Notes: generated from the letters alone by a model not told the origin. 64,000 nucleotides of DNA from an uncultured Bacteroidales bacterium (GCA_944323805.1 CALUTW010000002.1:143659-207658), one strand, 5' to 3'. Shown: positions 24,702 to 35,503, counted from the first letter of the stretch. Made by a program: numbers and translations.

Positions 24702-27086
24702 ATGAATCTATCGGGATATATCATCGAGACTTTCCGCAGCATATCCAGGAAAGGCAGGCATAATGTAATGAAGATACTCTCGCTGGCCATAGGGCTTGCC
24801 CTGGGGCTGGTCCTCATTGCCAAGGTGGCCTTTGAGCAGAGCTATGACGGATTCTACAATGACAGCGACAGAATCTATATGGTAATGGAGACTATTCCCG
24901 ACCTGACTGGGGGCAACGGGACAGAGACTTTCCCGAGGACAGCCGGAGGAGTAGCCGTATACCTCAGGATGCTCTCGCCGGAAATAGAGACATCGACAAG
25001 ATTCACATCGCTGGGAGAAGGCTCGACCTTTACATTGGCTGAATCCGGGGACAAGCTGAAAGCCACCTATGCGGCGGCAGATTCATGCTTCTTTGACATC
25101 CTTTCCCTCGATGTGCTTCAGGGAAATCCGAAAGAAGTGCTCTCAAGACCTCTGTATGCAATGGTTTCAGAGTCGGTGGCACGGAACATCGGAGGTGATG
25201 CTGTCGGGAAGAGCATTGTCCTGGACGGGACAGAGGATGCTGTCCTGACAATAGGCGGTGTGTTCAGCGATTTTCCGGAGAACTCCATATTCAGCCATAT
25301 CGACATGCTCGTCTCTATGCCGTCAATATCATTCTATACATGGGACGGGTCCATGAACCTCATCGGAAATGACAGGTATACAAGCCTGATAAAGCTGAGG
25401 GAGAATGCGGATATCTCGGACGTACAGGCCCTGACAGACAGATTCATCCAGGACAACTTCTCCCGGGTGATGGAAGAGAGCGGGACGGAATTCGGCCTGA
25501 CATTCAGAAGACTTGACTCATGGCACAGGACAGATGAGCAGACCAGGACAATGACACTTGTACTCAGCCTCATAGCATTTGCCCTGCTGTTTACGGCAGC
25601 AATGAACTACATCCTGCTTACGATATCATCCCTGATAGGCAGGGCAAAAGAAGCGGCCGTATGCAAATGCTTCGGGGCAGGGAGGAAAGAAATCAGGGCC
25701 ATGCTTCTGACAGAGGCAGGAGTCCATACCTTTCTGGCACTGCTGGCAGGCATGATACTGATTGCGGCCTTCAGCGGCCCGGTCGGGAAGCTGACAGGGA
25801 CATCGGTCGCAGGACTTCTTTCCGGAGGCAGGGTCCTGATACTGCTTGCCGTCTGCATAATCATCGCACTCGTTTCGGGAGTCATCCCCGGCAATATCTT
25901 CTCCAGGATTCCTGTCGCTTCCGCATTACGCAGCTACCGCGAGTCGAAAAGACATTGGAAGCTTGCCCTTCTGGCTATACAGTTTACAGCTGCATCATTC
26001 CTTGTCATCCTGCTCCTTGTCATCTCCAGACAGTACAGGCTCGTGACAACCGCCGATACAGGATATGAATATGAAAACCTTGCATATACCAGCCTTGTCC
26101 CCGTAGGGGATGCATCTCTGCGCAGCCTGATCCTGCAGGAGTTAGGCAGGCTTCCGGAAGTCAAGGCTGTGACCTTTGCCGATGTCCTGCCGATGAACGG
26201 TGCGAGCGGGGACAATGTGATGCTTCCGGGAGATACCAGGGAACTGTTCAACTGCGCAGACCTGTACTTTGTCGGGAAAGGCTATTTTGACATGATGGAA
26301 ATACCTGTAATCCAAGGTACGACATTCAACGAAAATGCTGCGGCTGCCCAGGAGGTAATGGTAAGCAGGACCTTTGCCGAATTCATGGAAAGGACAGCCG
26401 GATGGAGACCGGAAATAACCGGGAAGGACATATATATAACCTCATATGACAGCCCGATGACAATATGCGGCGTATACGAGGATTTCAGCATCGGGTCCGC
26501 CATGAACCAGGACAGCAGGCCGTCGGTCATTGCATACAGTCCCGAACCCACACCGGGCTTTGCACTGGTCAGATTCCACAGGATCAGCCCGGAGGCCATC
26601 TCCAGGGCCGAGGAAACCATTGCCGGAATCGTCCCCGACAAAGACATGCATATCTATTCCTACAAGAATGACATGAAAGGAATCTACGCCGGGACAAGGA
26701 CATTCAGGGATGCAGTGACCGTAGGCGGCATAGTTACCCTGCTGATAGTATTCATAGGCCTTGTCGGCTACACATCCGATGAAGTCAACCGCAGACGCAA
26801 GGAAATAGCAGTCCGGAAGATAAACGGGGCATTGATGGGAGACATAGCCATGCTGATGAACACGGATGCCGTCAGGATAGCCCTTCCGTCAGTAGCTGCC
26901 GGAGCTGCAGCGGCCTTCTTTACAGGACATGGATGGCTGGAGCAGTTCGCAATAAAGACACCGCTGAGCTGGTATATCTTTGCAGGCGGGGCTCTGGCAG
27001 TGCTGGTCCTCGGCATGGCAGTGGCTTCATACAATGTAATCCGGTCAGCCGGGGAGAATCCGGCAGATTCACTGAAGACAGAGTAG
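24702..27086 (+). CDS. FtsX/MacB-type ABC transporter permease (first of three)
   Basis: A 794-residue permease with two MacB/FtsX modules. Each has a periplasmic MacB_PCD domain and transmembrane helices: TM1 near 25-45, a three-helix FtsX block at about 290-400, a second start near 425, and a last block from about 675. GRAKEAAVCKCFGAGRKEI and DEVNRRRKEIAVRKINGAL are the conserved coupling-helix motifs. No ATPase domain is fused; the ATPase is the next gene, 23 nt downstream. Eight-helix permeases of this type work with HlyD/TolC partners in Bacteroidota, but the exported molecule cannot be told. Confidence 0.9.
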   Translation: MNLSGYIIETFRSISRKGRHNVMKILSLAIGLALGLVLIAKVAFEQSYDGFYNDSDRIYMVMETIPDLTGGNGTETFPRTAGGVAVYLRMLSPEIETSTRFTSLGEGSTFTLAESGDKLKATYAAADSCFFDILSLDVLQGNPKEVLSRPLYAMVSESVARNIGGDAVGKSIVLDGTEDAVLTIGGVFSDFPENSIFSHIDMLVSMPSISFYTWDGSMNLIGNDRYTSLIKLRENADISDVQALTDRFIQDNFSRVMEESGTEFGLTFRRLDSWHRTDEQTRTMTLVLSLIAFALLFTAAMNYILLTISSLIGRAKEAAVCKCFGAGRKEIRAMLLTEAGVHTFLALLAGMILIAAFSGPVGKLTGTSVAGLLSGGRVLILLAVCIIIALVSGVIPGNIFSRIPVASALRSYRESKRHWKLALLAIQFTAASFLVILLLVISRQYRLVTTADTGYEYENLAYTSLVPVGDASLRSLILQELGRLPEVKAVTFADVLPMNGASGDNVMLPGDTRELFNCADLYFVGKGYFDMMEIPVIQGTTFNENAAAAQEVMVSRTFAEFMERTAGWRPEITGKDIYITSYDSPMTICGVYEDFSIGSAMNQDSRPSVIAYSPEPTPGFALVRFHRISPEAISRAEETIAGIVPDKDMHIYSYKNDMKGIYAGTRTFRDAVTVGGIVTLLIVFIGLVGYTSDEVNRRRKEIAVRKINGALMGDIAMLMNTDAVRIALPSVAAGAAAAFFTGHGWLEQFAIKTPLSWYIFAGGALAVLVLGMAVASYNVIRSAGENPADSLKTE

Positions 27087-27109
27087 AAACAAATCAATAA
27101 ATCCAAGCT

Positions 27110-27790
27110 ATGATTAAAGTTACAGACCTGTGCAAAGTATTCCGCACAGAAGAAATCGAGACTACCGCACTCAACAATGTCTCTTTTGAAATCAAGGACG
27201 GCGAATTTGTCGCCGTAATGGGACCGTCCGGCTGCGGGAAATCAACCCTGCTGAACATCCTCGGACTCCTCGACAATCCTACATCGGGAAGCTATGAGCT
27301 CCTCGGCCATGAGGTCTCGCGGCTGAAGGAAAAGGACCGCACGAAATTCCGCAAGGGGAACATCGGATTCGTATTCCAGAGCTTCAACCTTATCGACGAG
27401 CTCAATGTCTACGAGAATGTAGAGCTTCCGCTGCGTTATCTCAACATCAGCGCATCGGAAAGGAAGCAGAAAGTCACAGAGATTCTCAAGCGGATGAACA
27501 TAAGCCACAGGGCACGGCATTTCCCGCAGCAGCTCTCGGGAGGACAGCAGCAGAGAGTGGCCATTGCCCGTGCGGTTGTAGCCGGCCCGAAACTGATTCT
27601 CGCCGACGAGCCGACAGGAAACCTCGATTCAAGGAACGGCAAGGAGGTCATGGACCTGCTCTCCGAACTCAACAGGGAAGGCACGACCATCGTGATGGTA
27701 ACCCACTCTCAGAGGGACGCCTCCGTGGCCCAGAGGACTATCGACCTGTTCGACGGGAAGATAGTGAGCGATGTTGCAAATGAACTTTAG
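27110..27790 (+). CDS. ABC transporter ATP-binding protein (LolD/MacB type)
   Basis: Energises the permeases in this operon. The 226 residues contain Walker A GPSGCGKST (about 42-50), a Q-loop FVFQSFNLIDEL, the signature LSGGQQQRVAIARA (about 143), Walker B LILADEPTGNLDS and the switch His in MVTHSQ. This is the LolD/MacB/FtsE subfamily that pairs with FtsX-like permeases. It is the only ATPase among three permease genes. The start ATG at 27110 is the only sensible one. Confidence 0.96.
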   Translation: MIKVTDLCKVFRTEEIETTALNNVSFEIKDGEFVAVMGPSGCGKSTLLNILGLLDNPTSGSYELLGHEVSRLKEKDRTKFRKGNIGFVFQSFNLIDELNVYENVELPLRYLNISASERKQKVTEILKRMNISHRARHFPQQLSGGQQQRVAIARAVVAGPKLILADEPTGNLDSRNGKEVMDLLSELNREGTTIVMVTHSQRDASVAQRTIDLFDGKIVSDVANEL

Positions 27791-27801
27791 CATTGACACA
27801 T

Positions 27802-30135
27802 ATGTTTAGAAACCTGTGGCATGTAATACGCCATTTCAAGATGGCATTTGTACTGAATGTCCTCGGACTCGCAGTCGCATTCATGGCATTCATGGCAATA
27901 ATGATGCAGGTACGTCACGACCTGACATTCGATTCGTGCTATGAGGAAGCAGAGAATATCTTCAGACTCGATATCGTCATAGACGGGAAAGGACAGGCAA
28001 TCATCTGCCGGCCCATGGCAAGACTCTTTGCCGGATCATCTCCGGCAATAGCCGCAGGATGCATAACACAGAATGGCTATGACTCCGCATTATGGCAGAT
28101 AGAGAAAGACGGGGACATGCGTGGCCATTATCTGCAGAAATGCAATGTATCCCCTGAAATACTTGACGTATTCAGCTTCAATATGACAGAAGGAGACCGC
28201 AGCGCCCTGAAAGCCCCGGGCAGCGCCGTCATACCGGAAAGCCTGGCGAAAACCCTTTTCGGGGACCGGCCGGCGACAGGCAGGATCCTGCATGCCACGG
28301 ACAGTACCGATATCGATCGCACAATTACCGGCGTATACAGGGATTTTCCCCGGAACGCATCCCTGAAGAATGCGGTATATACATCCATGGATCCGCAGGA
28401 AAACATCGACAGCTGGAGCAACTGGAACTACTACTGCTTCCTCAGGCTCTCCGACCCTTCCGAGGCAGGACATATCATAGAAAACTTCAGGGGAAACCTC
28501 AGGGAGATTTTCCAGGACAGCTGGAAAGAAGACAGCACGGAACTGGTAATGACCAGTATCGGCAATCTGCATTTCAAGTCCGCCGTACTTTTCGATGAAC
28601 TCCCGAAGGCAAGTATGGGAGTCATCAATGCATTGATTGCCATAGCCTTTATCATCATTCTGATTGCCGGGATAAATTTCACAAACTTCAGCACGGCCCT
28701 TGCCCCGATGAGAATAAAAGGAATCAATACCAGACGGATACTCGGAAGCCCGGACACAGGGATAAGGGCAGGCCTTACGGCAGAAATCATAATGATAAGC
28801 CTTATGGCCTTCGCAATCTCAATCATCGGACTGCATCTTGCGGGACATTCCCCGCTTAAGGAACTGCTGGACTGCAGCATCGCTCCCGATGACAATGTGC
28901 CGGTAATATGGGCCGGGCTCGGGATAGCAGTAATCGCCGGACTGGTATCCGGACTGTACCCTTCTTTCTATATGACTTCAGTGCCCCTGTCACTTGTACT
29001 GAAAGGCAGCTTCGGTCTCTCTCCTGCCGGACGGAGACTGAGAGGCATCCTTATCGGTGTGCAGTTCACGGCTTCTTTCGCCATAATCATTACCGCATCA
29101 TTCATATACCTGCAGAACAGATTCATGCTCGATTACCCTCTGGGATTCGACAAGGACAGGATTCTTGTCGCTGACATCAACAGCAATGTCTTATCGGACC
29201 TGGATGCATTCTCCGGCGAGGTCCTGGGCATTCCAGGGGTGGATGACCTGGCATATTCAATGCAGGCCGTCTCCTCCGGAGACTTCTATATGACATGGGG
29301 GCGGGAGCATAAGGGCAGACAGATTTATTTCGCATGCATTCCCGCAAGCGTGGAACTGTGCCGGACACTTGGCATACAGGTACATGAAGGCAGGGATTTC
29401 ACTGCAGATGACACGAAAAAAGAAGATGCAAGCTATATTTTCAATGAGACTGCAAGGAAGCTGTACGGCCTTGAAGCTGGAGACCGGCTTCCTAATGGCG
29501 AAATTGTGGGGTTCGTACCGGACATCAGGTTCACATCGTTCCGGCAGACGATATCCCCGATGGCATTCATGCTCCCGGGGAGCATCCAGGGATACTTCCG
29601 GATCGCATATATAAGAGTCAGCCCGGGAACAGACATCCAGGCTGCAAGAAATGAAGTGATGCAATGCCTCAGGAAATTCGACCCCGGATATCCCTTTAAT
29701 GTAAGGCCCTACGATTCCATCCTGGAAAACACCTACAGGAAAGAACAGAGGACCGGGACACTGATAACGCTTTTCAGCCTCATTGCAATCTTCATCTCGG
29801 CAGTAGGGGTCTTCTCATCCGTGATGTTCGACTGCGAGTACCGCAGGAAAGAGACGGCAGTGAGGAAAGTGCTGGGGTCAGGAAGGATGGAGATTACAGG
29901 GATGTTCTGCAGGATTTATATGAAGATACTTGTGCCATGTTTCATAATCGGTGCTCCCATAGCCTGGTATGCGTCCCGTAAATGGATGGAAAGCTTCGCC
30001 GGCAGCATTCCTCTTCACTGGTGGGTATTCCTGGCTGCATTTGCCGCAGTTGCCGCGCTCACATCCCTCATTGTCATATGCCAGAGCTGGAGAGTGGCCA
30101 ACGAAAACCCGGTAAAGAACCTCAGGGCCCAGTAA
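27802..30135 (+). CDS. FtsX/MacB-type ABC transporter permease (second of three)
   Basis: A 777-residue two-module permease like its neighbours. It has an N-terminal TM (MAFVLNVLGLAVAFMAFMAIMM), a large periplasmic domain, a first FtsX helix block beginning GVINALIAIAFIIILIAGINF, a second module and a final block (TLITLFSLIAIFISAVGVFSS, followed by EYRRKETAVRKVLGSGRMEI). The gene starts 11 nt after the ATPase stop; an in-frame TTG at 27793 is less likely. It has the same fold as, but clearly diverges from, the other two permeases. Confidence 0.88.
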   Translation: MFRNLWHVIRHFKMAFVLNVLGLAVAFMAFMAIMMQVRHDLTFDSCYEEAENIFRLDIVIDGKGQAIICRPMARLFAGSSPAIAAGCITQNGYDSALWQIEKDGDMRGHYLQKCNVSPEILDVFSFNMTEGDRSALKAPGSAVIPESLAKTLFGDRPATGRILHATDSTDIDRTITGVYRDFPRNASLKNAVYTSMDPQENIDSWSNWNYYCFLRLSDPSEAGHIIENFRGNLREIFQDSWKEDSTELVMTSIGNLHFKSAVLFDELPKASMGVINALIAIAFIIILIAGINFTNFSTALAPMRIKGINTRRILGSPDTGIRAGLTAEIIMISLMAFAISIIGLHLAGHSPLKELLDCSIAPDDNVPVIWAGLGIAVIAGLVSGLYPSFYMTSVPLSLVLKGSFGLSPAGRRLRGILIGVQFTASFAIIITASFIYLQNRFMLDYPLGFDKDRILVADINSNVLSDLDAFSGEVLGIPGVDDLAYSMQAVSSGDFYMTWGREHKGRQIYFACIPASVELCRTLGIQVHEGRDFTADDTKKEDASYIFNETARKLYGLEAGDRLPNGEIVGFVPDIRFTSFRQTISPMAFMLPGSIQGYFRIAYIRVSPGTDIQAARNEVMQCLRKFDPGYPFNVRPYDSILENTYRKEQRTGTLITLFSLIAIFISAVGVFSSVMFDCEYRRKETAVRKVLGSGRMEITGMFCRIYMKILVPCFIIGAPIAWYASRKWMESFAGSIPLHWWVFLAAFAAVAALTSLIVICQSWRVANENPVKNLRAQ

Positions 30136-30192
30136 GGCACGGATAGACGGACGGAACGGCATCAGGTATATAGGACACAAAAACAGCAATAT

Positions 30193-32562
30193 ATGAAAAG
30201 TTTTCTGAGATTCCTGTGGAGGAACAGGCTGTACGCCGCAATCAATCTTGCCGGGATGACAGTGGCCCTGGCATTCTCCATAATCATATTAAGCTATGCG
30301 TCAGCCCAGTACCGCACGGCAAGGCGCATCCCCGGATGGAAAGACCTGTACGCAGTATGCTATGACAACCAGGCCATCATGTGCTACGGCATGGCCGATG
30401 CGCTGAGGAATGCCCTTCCCGAGGCTATGTCAGTATCCGGATTCTCCGCGGCTTTCGATGGTGTCATCGCCGAATACGGCGGCATGAAATTCAATTCGGC
30501 AGTGATGTGTGCCGACAGCACATTCTTCAGCATGTTCGATGTGGATTTCAAGGCAGGGGATGCCGGAGCGTCGGGAGGGAACAACCGTATTGCGGTATCC
30601 GAATCATTCGCCGGGAAAATAGGACGTCCCGGAGAAGACATCATAGGCAAGCCTGTTACCCTTGCAGGTGAGGACTTTACAATAGGGGGCATTGTCGCCG
30701 ATTTCAAGGACGGGATCCTTCCATATACGGACATTATCGCAGACTTCGGCGAGGACAGGTTCATAGGGCAATACAAGTCCCAGCCGTTCTCAGTGTTCGG
30801 GAACATTCTCACTTTTGTGGAGATCCGGGACATTTCAGACCCTGATACACTGGAGAGCAAGATACTGGACATATATTCCGATGCGAGGGGGACATCGGAC
30901 TCCGAAGATGAATACAGATTCAATCTGATACGTATCGACGACCTGTATTTCCATCCGGGGAATTACTTTCTCAATTCCGGAAACAGCAGGACAATCAGGA
31001 ATATGACACTGGCGGGTCTGGCACTGCTGATTTCCGCCCTGTTCAACTATATCAACCTTACTGTCGCCCTGTCAGGGAAGCGGGCCAGGGAAATGGCCAC
31101 GCGCATGCTGCTCGGATCCGGCACCGGAGAAATCCGCAGAAGGTATCTCAAGGAAGCTCTGGCATTTACATCCCTATGTTTCATATTCGGGATTCTTCTG
31201 GCTGCCGCCGCTGTTCCTGCCGTCAACTGGCTCATCAACGACCCGGCATCCATATCGGAAACGGCAGACATGAAAGTCTCCGACATCTTCTCCCCAGGAC
31301 CTGTCCTGGCGTGCGCGGGAATCGCGCTTCTGATATCGGTTGCAACCGGTCTCGCTTCCGCAGGGATAGCATTGCGGTTTTCCCCGTCAGATATCGTAAA
31401 GGGCAGGATGAGGGTCAGAAACAGACAGCTGTTCTCGAAGGTATTCATCATCATACAGAATATCATTGCAATTGTACTCATCGCACTGTCAATCACGATG
31501 GAACTGCAGATGAAGCATATGCTGCACAGGCCTGCCGGCTGCAATCTTGAAGACATCTATTACCTCAACACCGACCTGACAGGCAATGACCTGACAAGAT
31601 TCATGGCAAGACTGCAGGAGCTTCCGTGCACAGGAGAAATCGGACTTGCCACAGGGTTACCGGGCTCGATAGGCAGCATGTACACTTCCCCGGACAGGTC
31701 CGGAAAAGAAATCACATACAGCGTCATGACATGTGACACAGCTGTCTTCAATATGCTTGGGTTCCGGATAATCGAGAAATACAGCGACTGCATGCCAGGC
31801 TCGGTATGGGTAAACGAAAGTGCTGCGAGAAGTGCAGGAATCAGCAGCGGGAATACCGACCTGAGCACAACTGTAGCCTACGGATGGGGCGACACCGGCA
31901 CAGGAAGCACTGCCAGCGGGATTGTCGGGGACTTCATAATCACGGGGGCGATGGAATCGGAGAAGTTCGAGAATGCCGTCATCTACATCAAGGGGCAGGA
32001 ATATTTCCCGTTCGGAAACTACGTCATAAGGACTGTCGGAGGACACGCAGAGGCGGAAAGGATGATCACAGATGCATACAGGGATTTCTGCCTGGAGACA
32101 TACGGTGTGGAAATGTCTGCCTGGGTCAACAGCTACATGACAGACAGGCTGTCGGAAGACCTTGAAGGAGCAAGAAGAAACATGAGGCTTATGGAGCTCT
32201 TCATGATTATCGCCATCATGCTCTCCCTTGCGGGCCTTGTCGCCATAAGCATATTCTATGCTGACAGCAACAGCAGAAGCATTGCCCTGCACAAGATCTA
32301 CGGCGGGACTACAGGAAGCGAGACATGGAGAAACATACGTATCTACATGCTGATGACAATTGCCGCCGATGCCGTAGCCATACCGGTTGCCGTCTCCATT
32401 GCCAGCAGATACCTTGAGGAGTTTGCATACAGGATCAGCCTCGAGGCATGGATATTTGCCGTGACTGTCCTGCTGTCCCTGGCGATTACCGGACTGTCAA
32501 CAGTGTGGCAGATACGGAAAGCGGCCAGAGCCAATCCTGCCGATGCACTTAAATCGGAATGA
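30193..32562 (+). CDS. FtsX/MacB-type ABC transporter permease (third of three)
   Basis: A 789-residue permease of the same architecture: TM near 12-36 (LYAAINLAGMTVALAFSII), a periplasmic domain, a first helix block near 275-390 and a second N-terminal TM at about 415. The last block starts near 667 and ends IRKAARANPADALKSE, the ANPADALK tail shared by this permease family. It lies 57 nt after the second permease and is the last gene of the sigma-54-controlled operon as far as can be judged. I see no terminator before the HAD gene. Confidence 0.88.
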   Translation: MKSFLRFLWRNRLYAAINLAGMTVALAFSIIILSYASAQYRTARRIPGWKDLYAVCYDNQAIMCYGMADALRNALPEAMSVSGFSAAFDGVIAEYGGMKFNSAVMCADSTFFSMFDVDFKAGDAGASGGNNRIAVSESFAGKIGRPGEDIIGKPVTLAGEDFTIGGIVADFKDGILPYTDIIADFGEDRFIGQYKSQPFSVFGNILTFVEIRDISDPDTLESKILDIYSDARGTSDSEDEYRFNLIRIDDLYFHPGNYFLNSGNSRTIRNMTLAGLALLISALFNYINLTVALSGKRAREMATRMLLGSGTGEIRRRYLKEALAFTSLCFIFGILLAAAAVPAVNWLINDPASISETADMKVSDIFSPGPVLACAGIALLISVATGLASAGIALRFSPSDIVKGRMRVRNRQLFSKVFIIIQNIIAIVLIALSITMELQMKHMLHRPAGCNLEDIYYLNTDLTGNDLTRFMARLQELPCTGEIGLATGLPGSIGSMYTSPDRSGKEITYSVMTCDTAVFNMLGFRIIEKYSDCMPGSVWVNESAARSAGISSGNTDLSTTVAYGWGDTGTGSTASGIVGDFIITGAMESEKFENAVIYIKGQEYFPFGNYVIRTVGGHAEAERMITDAYRDFCLETYGVEMSAWVNSYMTDRLSEDLEGARRNMRLMELFMIIAIMLSLAGLVAISIFYADSNSRSIALHKIYGGTTGSETWRNIRIYMLMTIAADAVAIPVAVSIASRYLEEFAYRISLEAWIFAVTVLLSLAITGLSTVWQIRKAARANPADALKSE

Positions 32563-32628
32563 AGCACCGCCGGATGAAGCGTAAAAGGAAAAATTTCTTA
32601 ACTTTGGTCTTTGTGAATCAGGACAAAA

Positions 32629-33468
32629 ATGAAAAAGACACCGATTGTCGCCCTTATCTATGACTTTGACGGGACGCTTTCTCCCGGCAACATGCAGGAA
32701 TTCGGATTTATCCAGGCTATAGGCAAGAGTCCGGCCGAATTCTGGCAGATGAGCGATGATATCGCAATAGGGCAGGACGCAAGCAACATTCTCAGCTACA
32801 TGAAGCTGATGTTCGATGAAGCCAGAAAGGCCGGGATAAGCCTCCAGAGGGAGAAGTTCAGGAGCTTCGGCAAGAGCATCGAACTGTTCGACGGGGTCAG
32901 GGAATGGTTCGGGCTTATAAATGAATACGGCAGACGGCATGGAGTGACAGTGGAGCACTACATCAACTCATCCGGCCTTGCGGAAATGATAGAGGGCTCC
33001 CCTATCGCGGACGAATTCAAGAGGATTTTCGCCTGTTCTTTCCTGTATGACGAGAACGGGAATGCGGTCTGGCCGGGTGTGGCCGTAGACTATACGGCGA
33101 AGACACAGTTCATTTTCAAGATCAACAAGGGCATCCTCAGCATCCGTGACAACAAGCTGGTCAATGAGAGCCAGCTGGAGGAAAACAAGAGGATACCTTT
33201 CCCGCACATGATATATTTCGGAGACGGAGAGACAGATGTGCCGTGCATGAAGATTGTGAAGATGTTCGGCGGACATTCCATTGCTGTGTACAACCCGTTG
33301 CTTCCCGGCAAGCACGAGACAGCCAAAAAGCTCCTCAAGCAGAAACGCGTGAACTTCATCACTCCGGCATGCTATACCGAGGACAGCAGGACATTCAAGG
33401 TAGTGTGTTCGATCATAGACAAGATAAAGGCCGACCACGAGCTGCAAAGGCTTTCCAGCTTCAAATAG
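32629..33468 (+). CDS. HAD-superfamily hydrolase
   Basis: Predicted phosphatase of 279 residues. Motif I is YDFDGTLSP (about 12-20) with the nucleophile Asp; motif II is within YINSSGL; motif III and IV regions include Lys residues near 160-170 and YFGDGETDVPCM (about 199-210). The cap and overall order resemble phosphoserine-phosphatase-like proteins, but the substrate cannot be named. A TAACTTTG element at 32599-32606 may be its own -7 box, giving a short leader. It is convergent with the PHP phosphatase gene. Confidence 0.85.
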   Translation: MKKTPIVALIYDFDGTLSPGNMQEFGFIQAIGKSPAEFWQMSDDIAIGQDASNILSYMKLMFDEARKAGISLQREKFRSFGKSIELFDGVREWFGLINEYGRRHGVTVEHYINSSGLAEMIEGSPIADEFKRIFACSFLYDENGNAVWPGVAVDYTAKTQFIFKINKGILSIRDNKLVNESQLEENKRIPFPHMIYFGDGETDVPCMKIVKMFGGHSIAVYNPLLPGKHETAKKLLKQKRVNFITPACYTEDSRTFKVVCSIIDKIKADHELQRLSSFK

Positions 33469-33491
33469 GAAGCCAGGCCGGTGCCGGGGCA

Positions 33492-34268
33492 TCAGGACGC
33501 CGACAGCAATGACGTCGTATTCATCATGATGCGCTCCAGCTGCGGAATGTGCCTTTTCCTGAACCTCATGCTTCTGAGCATCTCTATCTGGGCCAGTGAA
33601 TGAAGGTCGGTACCGACATATGAGTACAGGCCTTTTTCAAGTATTGCGGCAGCTTTCATGGCCGCCCCCTTTCCATAGAACCCGCCGAGAGACAGAAGAT
33701 TCAGCTGAAGGCTGCAGCCCCTGTCAACAATATCCTTCATCCTGCCGGTATCCCCTGAATAGAATATGTATCGCTCCGGATGTGCAAGCACCGGATGATA
33801 ATCAAGGCAGTTAAGCCGGAATATCGTCTCGTCTATATTGGATGACTCATACGCATATGACATCTCTATCAGGATATGCCTCCCGGGGAGCAGCAACAGG
33901 TCCCCATTGAATGTCTCCTCTATCCCTTCATATACCATATGCTCTCCGGCAATCAGGAAATTGATGCCCGAAGCCTCCTCCAGCCGGCCCTTGACAGCAT
34001 CAAAATGCCGTGAAATGAATCCATGTGTATTGTCCGGATAAAGCTCGGGATAAATGTGGGGAGTGAGTACCATGTTCTTCACGCCAAGTGCTGCAAGCTC
34101 TGCCACTGCCCGGCATGAATGCTCCATATCCCTGAAGCCGTCATCCACGCCGGGAAGCACATGTGAATGCATATCCGTCTCGAACGGAAGATCCTCGATA
34201 CGGATACCCTTAGAGAACAGTCCGGACCAGAATCCGGAGGATTTCATGCTGCCTGAATCAGTCGTCAT
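33492..34268 (-). CDS. PHP-domain phosphatase, CpsB/YwqE-like tyrosine phosphatase
   Basis: A 258-residue PHP-fold protein with metal-binding motifs TDMHSHVLPGVDDG (about 34-46), LTPHIYPE, AGEHMVY, VLAHPERY and GTDLHS, as in the bacterial CpsB/YwqE manganese-dependent protein-tyrosine phosphatases that control capsule or exopolysaccharide synthesis. No capsule gene is nearby. The ATG at 34268 was chosen; a TTG overlapping the purT stop at 34298 is possible. It is last in the aguA-aguB-purT transcript. Confidence 0.85.
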   Translation of the reverse strand: MTTDSGSMKSSGFWSGLFSKGIRIEDLPFETDMHSHVLPGVDDGFRDMEHSCRAVAELAALGVKNMVLTPHIYPELYPDNTHGFISRHFDAVKGRLEEASGINFLIAGEHMVYEGIEETFNGDLLLLPGRHILIEMSYAYESSNIDETIFRLNCLDYHPVLAHPERYIFYSGDTGRMKDIVDRGCSLQLNLLSLGGFYGKGAAMKAAAILEKGLYSYVGTDLHSLAQIEMLRSMRFRKRHIPQLERIMMNTTSLLSAS

Positions 34269-34294
34269 ACCGGTCTGCCTGAGATATGGTCCTG

Positions 34295-35479
34295 TCAATA
34301 GACTTTTACGGTCAGCTTGGCATATGCCCTTTCGACCTTGGCAAGAGCTTCCTCGACAGTATCGGCAGTGGCAAGAAGCACTCCCAGCCTCCTGTGTCCG
34401 GAAATTTCAGGCTTGCCGAATATCCTCATCTGGACTCCTGGCTCTTCCAGCACTTTCTCAAGGTCGCAGAACTCGTATTCCCTCGTATTTCCCTCCACGA
34501 CAACAGCCTTTGAAGCCGACGGCCCGTAGAATTTCACTTCTGGGACAGGCAGGCCGAGAATCGCCCGTGCATGAAGGGCAAACTCCGACATGTCCTGGGA
34601 AATCATTGTTACCATACCTGTATCATGAGGCCGCGGGGACACTTCGCTGAATATGACATCGTCTCCCTTCACGAAAAGCTCAACCCCGAAGATACCGTAG
34701 CCTCCGAGGGCAGCCGTAATCTCGCCGGCGATATGCTCCGCCTTGGCGAGGGCGTCCGGAGACATCGCCTGAGGCTGCCATGACTCCCTGTAGTCTCCGT
34801 CCACCTGATGATGGCCTATCGGCTTAAGGAATGTAGTCCCGGCACAATGACGGACAGTCAGGAGAGTGATTTCATAGTCGAAATCCACAAATCCTTCGAC
34901 GATTACCTTTCCGCTTCCGGCACGGCCGCCTTCCTGGGACACATGCCATGCCCTGTCTACGTCAGACACCGACCTCACAGTACTCTGTCCATGGCCTGAA
35001 GAGCTCATGACAGGCTTTACGACGCACGGGAAACCTATTTCTTCCACGGCTGCATCGAACTCTTCCCTTGTGGAAGCAAACCGGTACCGTGAAGTGGGAA
35101 GTCCGAGAGTCTCTGCCGCAAGACGGCGGATTCCCTCCCTGTTCATCGTGATTCTTGCGGCCTTGGCCGTAGGAATGACATTGAAACCCTCATTCTCCAG
35201 CTCGACAAGCTTGTCGGTGGCAATCGCCTCTATCTCCGGTATGATATAGTCCGGCTTCTCCTCTTCTATGATTTCTTTCAGGGCCGCCCCGTCAAGCATT
35301 GATATTACATGGTGGGAATGCGCCACATGCATTGCCGGAGCATTCTCATATTTGTCTACAGCCACCACCTGCACCCCGAAACGCTGGAGTTCGATGGCCA
35401 CTTCCTTTCCGAGCTCACCCGAGCCGCACAGCAGAGCCTTCTTGCCGTACTTCGTGAATGTTGTCCCTATCTTTGTCAT
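34295..35479 (-). CDS. purT: Formate-dependent phosphoribosylglycinamide formyltransferase PurT
   Basis: Makes formyl-GAR in purine synthesis from GAR, formate and ATP without folate. The 394 residues form an ATP-grasp enzyme: N-terminal pre-ATP-grasp domain with [12 protein letters not shown] (about 16-27) and [12 protein letters not shown], then the ATP-grasp core including [58 protein letters not shown] and the C-terminal [14 protein letters not shown]. Length is normal. It sits between aguB (24-nt gap) and the PHP phosphatase. Confidence 0.96.
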   Translation of the reverse strand: MTKIGTTFTKYGKKALLCGSGELGKEVAIELQRFGVQVVAVDKYENAPAMHVAHSHHVISMLDGAALKEIIEEEKPDYIIPEIEAIATDKLVELENEGFNVIPTAKAARITMNREGIRRLAAETLGLPTSRYRFASTREEFDAAVEEIGFPCVVKPVMSSSGHGQSTVRSVSDVDRAWHVSQEGGRAGSGKVIVEGFVDFDYEITLLTVRHCAGTTFLKPIGHHQVDGDYRESWQPQAMSPDALAKAEHIAGEITAALGGYGIFGVELFVKGDDVIFSEVSPRPHDTGMVTMISQDMSEFALHARAILGLPVPEVKFYGPSASKAVVVEGNTREYEFCDLEKVLEEPGVQMRIFGKPEISGHRRLGVLLATADTVEEALAKVERAYAKLTVKVY

Positions 35480-35503
35480 AGCACATGTTGGTTTTATTGT
35501 CCG

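Noticed and set aside
33469..33491. Terminator between the convergent HAD and PHP genes
   Set aside because: Only a short GC-rich CCGG-type fold without a U-tract; not supportable.
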